Part shown: piece after piece, positions 57,172 through 64,000 of the stretch
Layout: the number at the start of each line of letters is the position of its first letter
How positions within the stretch are numbered: position 1 is the first letter of the stretch
DNA from: an uncultured Spartobacteria bacterium
GTDB lineage: Bacteria > Verrucomicrobiota > Verrucomicrobiia > Chthoniobacterales > Chthoniobacteraceae
Assembly: GCA_903929475.1 (NCBI GenBank)
Contig: CAIYUV010000122.1
Span: 28,317-92,316, forward strand
Length of the DNA: 64,000 nt
Reading direction: 5' to 3'
The notes under the pieces: model-generated
Seen by the model: only the letters and a program-made list of their open reading frames with translations
Database searches by the model: none
Told to the model about the DNA's origin: nothing
Position numbers and translations under genes: made by a program

Positions 57172-58221
57172 CTATAGGCGGGTGTTGAAAGGGACGCAAC
57201 CGATGCTTCCTGGAAGAAGCGCTACAGCGCTTGTTTTCGTGCCGACATCATGCCCGGCCAATAACCAGCAGATGAGCGCAATGAGAACAAACAACGCGAT
57301 GGAAAATACAGTGACAAACCGCCGCTTGAAAACAAGACCGTAGAGCCAAAAGAGCTTCAGATCAAAGACTGGGCCAAAGAGCAGAAATGCGAGCTTAGAT
57401 ACCATAGAAAACGGCACAAACTGCGTCGCTGCCACAAACGCATCTGTCGTGCTGCACAGCGCCAGCAACGCAGCCATGACCATGAGCGTGATGATCGAAA
57501 GCAAAGGCTGCCCTGTTGCCAGCGGCGCAAGCGCCTCTTGATTGATGCCGACCGCAAACACGCTCGTGATCGCAGTGCCGATCACAAAATAAAACGCCAC
57601 ATCGAGAAAATCCGCCGTGGCCGATTGCACGGCGAGCAGCAACTTGCGCAGGGGAGTCGAGGACGCGACCATCTGTGCAAAGTCCGGCGTATCTTCAGGC
57701 GCGCCGGAAATGCTCAAACCAGTGCGACGCTTGGGCTGTTCGTCTGGCAAGATTCCCGCCTGCAAAATGCGCCGCTGCGGGAGCTGGTGGATGATCAGTC
57801 CGAAAACCACCGCGATCAAGAAACCAAATCCCAGACGCAGTGAAACCATCAACCACGGCTGCTGTCCACTGAACGCCTTGAATGTGCTGATGGCCACAAT
57901 CGGACTCACGATTGGAGCGGCCAGCATGTAGGTCATCGCGGCCGAAACCGACACACCTTTGCGAATGAAGCGCCGCACAATGATCACGCTTCCACATTCA
58001 CACATCGGAAAAATCAATCCGAGCAGCCCCGCCATGAAAATCGCAGGGACGGGTTTGCGCGGGAGCATCTTCGTCACGCGCTCGGACGAGACGAACACAT
58101 CCACCAGTCCCGAGATGATCGAGCCGAGCAGCAGGAACGGAACGCCCTCGAACAGCACGCTGAGAAACGCCTTCGCAAAATCACCGAAATCAAAGTGAAA
58201 ATTATTTGTGAGCCAGTTCAT
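57172..58221 (-). CDS. permease, DUF318/YraQ-like
   Basis: GVPFLLLGSIISGLVDVFV, GLIFPMCECGSVIIVRRFIRKGVSVSAAMTYMLAAPIVSPIV, CSTTDAFVAATQ. Confidence 0.87.
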   Translation of the reverse strand: MNWLTNNFHFDFGDFAKAFLSVLFEGVPFLLLGSIISGLVDVFVSSERVTKMLPRKPVPAIFMAGLLGLIFPMCECGSVIIVRRFIRKGVSVSAAMTYMLAAPIVSPIVAISTFKAFSGQQPWLMVSLRLGFGFLIAVVFGLIIHQLPQRRILQAGILPDEQPKRRTGLSISGAPEDTPDFAQMVASSTPLRKLLLAVQSATADFLDVAFYFVIGTAITSVFAVGINQEALAPLATGQPLLSIITLMVMAALLALCSTTDAFVAATQFVPFSMVSKLAFLLFGPVFDLKLFWLYGLVFKRRFVTVFSIALFVLIALICWLLAGHDVGTKTSAVALLPGSIGCVPFNTRL

Positions 58222-58263
58222 CAAAAGGAGCACGCCGGGTAAGACCTGCGGCAATGCATTTCA

Positions 58264-59793
58264 TTAGTCCGCCCCGCCCTTCGTGAGCAACTTGTCACCG
58301 CCTAGCAACTCAGTTGCCTGCAAACTACGCGTGCTTTGCTCCAGCGGTTTTGGTTCTTCGATCTCCCTGCCATTCGCCGTTGCGTGCAGGTCTTTGAATT
58401 TTCGCGCCGTCACAAACACGCGCGTCTCCAGCGATCTCGTCGCGTCGTTGTAGGCATCCACCGCACTGCCGAGATTTTTTCCGACCTTGGAAAAGTGTTC
58501 GCCGAGTTTCGACAAACGTTCGTAAAGCTCCGCGCCGAGTTCGCTGATTTGCTTCGCGTTTTCCGCCAGTTTTTCCTGCCGCCAGCCGTAATGCACAGCG
58601 CGCAGCAATGCGATTAGGGTCATCGGCGTGGTGAGCATCACATTTTTCTCCGCGCTGAATTCGATCAACCCCGGATCGTGCTCCACCGCTGCGCCGAAAA
58701 AAGTCTCCGCTGGCAGAAAGAGCACCACGAACTCCGGCGCTTCGCCGAACTGCTCCCAATAGCTCTTCGCCGAGAGCGCCTTGATGTGCTCGCGCACCGC
58801 CTGCGCGTGCTCTCGATATGCCGCGGTGCGTGTGGCTTCATCGGTTGCGGAAACTGCGCGCTCGTAAGCGCTGAACGGCACCTTCGAGTCCACGACGACG
58901 GTTTTTCCGCCGGGCATTTTCACCAGCATATCCGGGCGCAGCCGCCCGCCTTCGCCCTCCGCGCTTTGCTGTTCGTAAAAATCGCAGTGGTCCTGCATTC
59001 CCGCCAGCTCGACCACGCGGCGGAGCTGGATTTCCCCCCACCGCCCGCGCGTGCCTGATGCACGCAGCACATTCGCAAGACGCCCCGTTTCTCCGCGAAG
59101 TTCGCGCTGCGTTTCGATGAGCGATTTCACCTGCGTCGCGAGACCTTCATAGGCGCCTGCACGCGTCTTTTCGATTTCGTTCATCTGTGTATCCACGCGA
59201 GCGAGCGACTCGCTCACGGGCTTCAGCAACTCGGCGATGGCTTGCTGCTTTTGCGCAAGGTCGCCACTCGCCTTTTCCTGAAATTGCCCGAGCGCCGTCT
59301 TTGCCAGTTCGAGGAAGGATGCGTTGTTCTGCTGAAGCGCCTGAGCGCTGAGAGCGTGAAATGCGTCCGTCAGTTTCTTCTGCGCATCGTCGAGCATCGC
59401 CAGCTTTTCAGTGCTCTGCTCGCGCTCCTCGGAAATCTGCATCTCCAGAGCAGCCACGCGCGCATCCGCCTCGCTTTTCGCCGTGCGCAATTCCGCCATC
59501 GCGCGCCCGTGCTCCTCTCCCTCGCGCTGAAGCTCGACGACGCGCGCCGCTGCCGTGGTTGCGTTTGCCTCCGCAGTCGCGAGCCGCGTCGAGAGCGCGA
59601 GCTTCTCCGCACCGTGCTCCGATTGCAGCTTCGCCTCCTTTTCCGCAACCGCCGCGCCAACGCGCTGTCGCGCGAAAAGCCACATCAGCCCCGCGCCTGT
59701 TACAGCGCCGCCGAGTGCGATCAAAATGGAAGTCGTGTCTGCCAAAGTCCCGCAAGACTGCGCATCACAAAGCGGCGTTGCAAGCCACCCCAT
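58264..59793 (-). CDS. rmuC: DNA recombination protein RmuC (start uncertain)
   Basis: N-terminal TM plus coiled coil; RGRWGEIQLRRVVELAGMQDHCDF, RPDMLVKMPGGKTVVVDSKVPFSAYERAV, MLTTPMTLIALLRAVHYGWRQEKLAENA. Confidence 0.92.
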   Translation of the reverse strand: MGWLATPLCDAQSCGTLADTTSILIALGGAVTGAGLMWLFARQRVGAAVAEKEAKLQSEHGAEKLALSTRLATAEANATTAAARVVELQREGEEHGRAMAELRTAKSEADARVAALEMQISEEREQSTEKLAMLDDAQKKLTDAFHALSAQALQQNNASFLELAKTALGQFQEKASGDLAQKQQAIAELLKPVSESLARVDTQMNEIEKTRAGAYEGLATQVKSLIETQRELRGETGRLANVLRASGTRGRWGEIQLRRVVELAGMQDHCDFYEQQSAEGEGGRLRPDMLVKMPGGKTVVVDSKVPFSAYERAVSATDEATRTAAYREHAQAVREHIKALSAKSYWEQFGEAPEFVVLFLPAETFFGAAVEHDPGLIEFSAEKNVMLTTPMTLIALLRAVHYGWRQEKLAENAKQISELGAELYERLSKLGEHFSKVGKNLGSAVDAYNDATRSLETRVFVTARKFKDLHATANGREIEEPKPLEQSTRSLQATELLGGDKLLTKGGAD

Positions 59794-59845
59794 GCGTCAT
59801 TCGTCATTCGACATTTTCCCCCGCCCCCGCCACAAGCCACGCCTC

Positions 59846-62338
59846 ATGCGCACGCTCATCGCGTTCCTATTCATCACAGCCGCCGCCTTCGGAGCGGGCG
59901 GACCCGAGAACGCACTTATCGTCGTCAATGCCGATAGCTGGGCCTCGACGTGTGTCGCCAACGAATACATCGCCGCGCGCTTCATCCCGGCGGACAACGT
60001 CGTCTATCTCCGCGACATCCCTTCTTTCGAGCGAATGGACGTGGAGCAGTTCCGCGAACGCATCCTGCGCCCCGTGCTGCGAACAGCGGAGGAGCGCGGC
60101 CTCTCCTCGCAGATTGATTACATCCTCTACAGCGCGGACTTTCCGACGGCGATTGATGTGGTTGCGGACATGGCCGGCAAGGAGTTCCCGAAAACAATCA
60201 CGCCATTGGCATCCATCAACAGCCTTACTTTTTATTACCAGTTCACGCTTAAGAAAAATCCCGGCTACCTCGGGATGAACACAAACTTTTATTTCCGCCA
60301 GCGCTCCCTCGTCGCCCCCGAGAAGCCGTGGCCCGAGGCCGACCAAAAAACTTACAACTCCGCACTCGCTGTTTTTTTCAAAGTGAGCGCGGCGAGAGAG
60401 AAGGCGCGTGAAAAGAAAGACGAACCACCCAAGCCCGAAGCTCTCGCCGAGGAGAGACAGCTACTCATGGGAGCGCGTGCGACTTTCCTAAAAATTAAGG
60501 TGGATCATCCGAAATCCACCGAACTGCTTTACAACATCGCCTGCATCGAAGCGCAGCTCGGCAACGCTGCGGACTCTGTCTCCGCGCTCAGTGAAGCGAT
60601 AGAAAATGGCTGGTGGGATATGCAGCGTTCGCAACAGGATCCCGATCTGCGCAGCGTGCGAGACCGCGAGGATTTCAAAGCACTGATGCTCCGCGCTCGT
60701 GCGGTGAGGTTTGAAATCTCACCATCCAGCGGATTCCGCTCGTCCGTGGGATGGCTGCCGAACGGCCAGGTCGTGCCCGCAGGAAATGGCGTGCGCTATC
60801 TGCTCTCGACGATGCTCGCCTACACGAGCGGACGTGGAAATTCCGTGCGCGAGGCGGTGGCGGGTTTCCGCCGCAGCGTAAGTGCGGACGGAACGCGACC
60901 GCCCGGCACCGTATATTTTCTCGAAAACAACGACGTGCGCTCGACTACACGCGAGTGGGGATTTTCCCGCGCAGCGGAAAAACTGCGCGACTCGAATGTT
61001 GCCGCGAGCGTGGAAAAAGGCGTTCTGCCGCAAAACAAAAACGACGTGGCCGGACTCACTGCGGGTGTTGCAGACTTCGATTGGGAAAAGAGCGGCAGCA
61101 CCATTTTGGCCGGCGCAATTTGCGAACATCTCACGAGCTTTGGCGGAATGCTCCACGAAGGTGACACGCAAACGCCGCTCACGGAATTCCTGCGCCACGG
61201 CGCGGCTGGAGCGAGTGGAACCGTGAACGAACCCTACGCCATTCAGGCGAAATTTCCGACGCCGTTCATCCACTGGCACTACGCGAACGGCTGCACGCTC
61301 GGCGAAGCTTTCTACCAAAGCGTCGCCGCGCCCTACCAACTCCTCATCGTCGGCGATGCACTCTGCGCGCCATGGAAAAAGCGGTTCACCGTGAAGGCGG
61401 ACGGCATCAAGGCCGGAGCCGCGCTGAAAGGTTCATTCACTGTCAAGCCAGTCGTCGAATCACTCGACGGACTCAAGCCCGCGTCGTTTGAGCTATATCT
61501 CGATGGCCACCGCACCGGGGCAGGTGGTGCCAACAGTTCCTTCACCGTGGACACCGCCAAGCTCCACGAAGGCCCGCTGCAAATCACACTCGCGGCAAAC
61601 AGCCTCGACGCGGTCTCGACGCGAACGAGCATCAACATTTCCGCGGTCGTGCGAAACAGCGATGTTACGCTGAACGTCACGGCACCTTCAGGCGACTGGC
61701 CGTGGGACAAACCCATCGTGCTGAAAGCCAGCGCAACCGGCGCGAGTGCGATTCTTTTCCGACAAAATGGCCGCGAAATCGCACGCACCGCCAACGGAAC
61801 GACAACCATCGATCCGAGAACTCTCGGCCAGGGCCCCGTGCGCATCCAGCCGGTCGCATTGCTAAATGGCGGGCGCGAAATTTGGGGCGAGCCGATTTTA
61901 CTGCGCATCTCACCGCCACCTTCGATTCTCGCGCAAAGCCTCGCGCCCGGAATCACGCTCACAAACGGTTTTCACGTCACGCCCGCCGGAGGCACTGCGG
62001 CGCTCGTGCAAAAAGCCGATGGCGACTGGCTCGCCAAGGCTGGTGTTGCGAAGGACGGCGAATTTGCCATCGAAACATGGCTCCGCGTGCCGGCGGATGA
62101 TGTGTATCAATTTCAGTTTCGCGGCCCGTCACAACTCCGCGTGATCGTGGACGGCCAGCCACTCGACTGGCCGCGCGGAAAAGAATGGTGGTTCCTCCCC
62201 GCCCACCTCGCACGCGGCCCGCACCGCATTCGCATCGAAGGAAAAGCGGACGGTGCTCCACAACTCGATGCACGCTTCGGCGGCCCCGGCTGCCTGCGCC
62301 TCGACGGCGCACGCTTTCAGCACGCCGAGACGAAATAA
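59846..62338 (+). CDS. TIGR03790-like secreted protein with additional C-terminal domains
   Basis: Signal peptide MRTLIAFLFITAAAFGAG; ALIVVNADSWASTCVANEYIAARFIPADNVVYLRDIP; IDYILYSADFPTAID; C-terminal PA14-like DDVYQFQFRGPSQLRVIVDGQPL. Confidence 0.78.
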   Translation: MRTLIAFLFITAAAFGAGGPENALIVVNADSWASTCVANEYIAARFIPADNVVYLRDIPSFERMDVEQFRERILRPVLRTAEERGLSSQIDYILYSADFPTAIDVVADMAGKEFPKTITPLASINSLTFYYQFTLKKNPGYLGMNTNFYFRQRSLVAPEKPWPEADQKTYNSALAVFFKVSAAREKAREKKDEPPKPEALAEERQLLMGARATFLKIKVDHPKSTELLYNIACIEAQLGNAADSVSALSEAIENGWWDMQRSQQDPDLRSVRDREDFKALMLRARAVRFEISPSSGFRSSVGWLPNGQVVPAGNGVRYLLSTMLAYTSGRGNSVREAVAGFRRSVSADGTRPPGTVYFLENNDVRSTTREWGFSRAAEKLRDSNVAASVEKGVLPQNKNDVAGLTAGVADFDWEKSGSTILAGAICEHLTSFGGMLHEGDTQTPLTEFLRHGAAGASGTVNEPYAIQAKFPTPFIHWHYANGCTLGEAFYQSVAAPYQLLIVGDALCAPWKKRFTVKADGIKAGAALKGSFTVKPVVESLDGLKPASFELYLDGHRTGAGGANSSFTVDTAKLHEGPLQITLAANSLDAVSTRTSINISAVVRNSDVTLNVTAPSGDWPWDKPIVLKASATGASAILFRQNGREIARTANGTTTIDPRTLGQGPVRIQPVALLNGGREIWGEPILLRISPPPSILAQSLAPGITLTNGFHVTPAGGTAALVQKADGDWLAKAGVAKDGEFAIETWLRVPADDVYQFQFRGPSQLRVIVDGQPLDWPRGKEWWFLPAHLARGPHRIRIEGKADGAPQLDARFGGPGCLRLDGARFQHAETK

Positions 62339-62339
62339 C

Positions 62340-62768
62340 CTACGTGCAAACGGGGAATCCTTTGCGCATCGAAGCCCACGGCTCCTCGGTGGAAACATCC
62401 ACCAGACCCGGCTCCGCTGCATTCGCGGGTGAGAGGATTGCGAGAAACACGAGGCGCTCGTTGAAAATATTGTAGGTCCCATGCACTTCACCCGTCGGGA
62501 CGAAAACGATTTCGCCCGGCCCGATGATGCGGTGCTCTTTCCCGCACCACTGCTCCGCGCGACCGGAGAGCACGTAGATGATTTCCTCCCGCGTCGGGTG
62601 CGTATGAAAACCGTGGCACCTGCCCGGCTCAATGTTCGCGCGCACGAGCAACAACTCCTTGTTGTCCACGATGTCGTTGCGGCACAGCCATTCCTCCAGC
62701 GCCCACGGGGAGCGGTAGTCCACTTTTTCTGCTGCGGTGACGAAACGACGAAGATTTGGAGTGCTCAT
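62340..62768 (-). CDS. cupin-domain protein
   Basis: RANIEPGRCHGFHTHPTREEIIYVLSGRAEQWCGKEHRIIGPGEIVFVPTGEVHGTYN. Confidence 0.87.
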   Translation of the reverse strand: MSTPNLRRFVTAAEKVDYRSPWALEEWLCRNDIVDNKELLLVRANIEPGRCHGFHTHPTREEIIYVLSGRAEQWCGKEHRIIGPGEIVFVPTGEVHGTYNIFNERLVFLAILSPANAAEPGLVDVSTEEPWASMRKGFPVCT

Positions 62769-62814
62769 GCGCGGAAAAATGTCCGATGTCCCGCGCAGCG
62801 TCAACGCCGGGCCC

Positions 62815-63240
62815 CTATTTTCCAGCCGCTAAAAATATCTCGGGCGTCATCATAGGAATCGTGCTCCCGATAAAGTCGGACGTATTGCGGGTGATAATCA
62901 CATCGGCCCCTCCTGAGGCAGCACAGGCAATTTGCAAAGCATCCTCAAAGTCAGCCAGCCCGTGGCTCCGCCAGTTCGCCGCATCGCGGTGGGATACGGG
63001 CGGCACCTCCAGCATCGCAAGCAGCGCGTCCATCATCGCCGCCGTATCTTCGGTGCCGTGTTGTCGCTCGTGGTAATACGCGATGATCGGCAGCGTGTGC
63101 CACGCAATCAGCCCCTCATGCACCCCGGTATCACAAAGGTTGAGGACTTGATCGCTCGCGGCTTTGCCAGCGCGCGGCTCCCCGGAAGACTGCAACACCA
63201 GACAATCCAGCACGACATTGGCATCAAGCAACACCCTCAC
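62815..63240 (-). CDS. PIN-domain protein (VapC-like toxin)
   Basis: MRVLLDANVVLDCLV, DFEDALQIACAASGGADVIITRNTSDF; ATGA overlap with the upstream small gene. Confidence 0.85.
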   Translation of the reverse strand: MRVLLDANVVLDCLVLQSSGEPRAGKAASDQVLNLCDTGVHEGLIAWHTLPIIAYYHERQHGTEDTAAMMDALLAMLEVPPVSHRDAANWRSHGLADFEDALQIACAASGGADVIITRNTSDFIGSTIPMMTPEIFLAAGK

Positions 63241-63488
63241 GACCCGTGCAGATGTTTGTCGTTGATATGAGTCAGCCAGGCATCCGCTTCATCCACAGCT
63301 TTCTTCGTCGAACCACCCCACTTTTCCACGAAGCCCGTCGGTTTTCTGAGTGCAGTCGTCACTTCATCCACCACCACCTGCCCATTCCCCGCCGCCACAC
63401 GATAGCGCCGGTGCGGTCCCGGATGCGGCAGCATTGAGGGTGGCAGCCGCAAAGCGCCTGTCTCATCAGCTTCGAGGATAGTGCTCAT
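63237..63488 (-). CDS. putative antitoxin partner of the PIN toxin
   Basis: 84 aa; MSTILEADETGALRLPPSMLPHPGPHRRYRVAAGNGQVVVDEV, overlaps the PIN gene start by 4 bp. Confidence 0.72.
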   Translation of the reverse strand: MSTILEADETGALRLPPSMLPHPGPHRRYRVAAGNGQVVVDEVTTALRKPTGFVEKWGGSTKKAVDEADAWLTHINDKHLHGS

Positions 63489-64000
63489 GCGCAGGAAAAT
63501 GCCCGACCCCATGCCTTACGTCAACGCCGAGATGGACCATCTCTACTAAGGTCACCGAAGAAAACGAACACGTCGCCGACGAAGCCGCCCGCACCGTGCC
63601 CGGCCTCCGCCTCCACACCACCCGCCACATCCGCCCCTGGCTCGATAAAGTGGACGGCGCATTCTGCGCTCACTTCGTCGGGGCGTAGCCGCCACCGCAC
63701 AAACTAAAATGCCACCGCCCGCGACGGATGGCCTTTTGTGAAATGGAACGAATAAACGAGCGTTCCTATTTTCCTCTCCTCTCTCCTAACGATGCAAATC
63801 TGGCAACCACTCTCGAAGCTCAGCAGATTTGCGAAGAAATGCTTCAAGATAGTGTAAACTAGGGAAACGCTGAATAAAGCGGTGATCGTCTGAAAGTTTT
63901 CTGGACGGCTGTTTTTTGTCTAACGAGTGGGAGTGGTATGTGGATTTTTGGACGCGAGAGGTGCGCGACGGGGCAATTAGTTGGTTGTTTTTGATAGGAC

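Noticed and set aside
57221-57236. hairpin aagcgctacagcgctt near the end of the permease gene
   Set aside because: Short palindrome that may overlap the coding 3' end; not enough to call a repeat element.
63552-63688. possible C-terminal gene remnant VTEENEHVADEAARTVPGLRLHTTRHIRPWLDKVDGAFCAHFVGA
   Set aside because: Codon pattern looks coding but it has no start and no recognisable family; too short to call.
63728-63862. 44-aa ORF MAFCEMERINERSYFPLLSPNDANLATTLEAQQICEEMLQDSVN
   Set aside because: Short, AT-rich end of the window, no clear ribosome-binding site or homology that can be judged by eye.

Overview
This 64-kb window is high-GC bacterial chromosome, densely coding on both strands. 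Gene content and style (planctomycete-type cytochrome fused to WD40, PafA/Dop-type ligase in a Gram-negative-like context, CotH, TIGR03790, DUF1559-like pseudopilin) suggest a Verrucomicrobiota/PVC-type genome, but this is inference. Most genes are housekeeping: fabV (partial), glcD-like oxidase, cca, deoC, apbE, mutS, coaX, recG, rpoN, ftsK, rimO, sucB/odhB, rmuC, two histidine kinases, one OmpR-type regulator, and envelope or polysaccharide genes. There are no rRNA genes, no convincing tRNAs, no CRISPR array and no prophage. The most unusual stretch is the roughly 1.47-kb gap at 11320-12794. It holds about 41 consecutive degenerate 21-bp repeats (11488-12348) with an 84-bp higher-order period and a strand-flipped block, then a symmetric cluster of hairpins (12391-12617) and four 42-bp repeats (12612-12779). 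Other palindromic intergenic elements lie at 17523-17703, 47712-47738 and 49034-49250. Gene-level oddities are an in-frame TAA just before the MIDAS motif of a vWA protein, a histidine kinase with Asn in place of the phospho-acceptor His, a TIGR04282-like transferase lacking its central region, an isolated PafA/Dop family ligase, and two genes sharing a near-identical promoter/start region.
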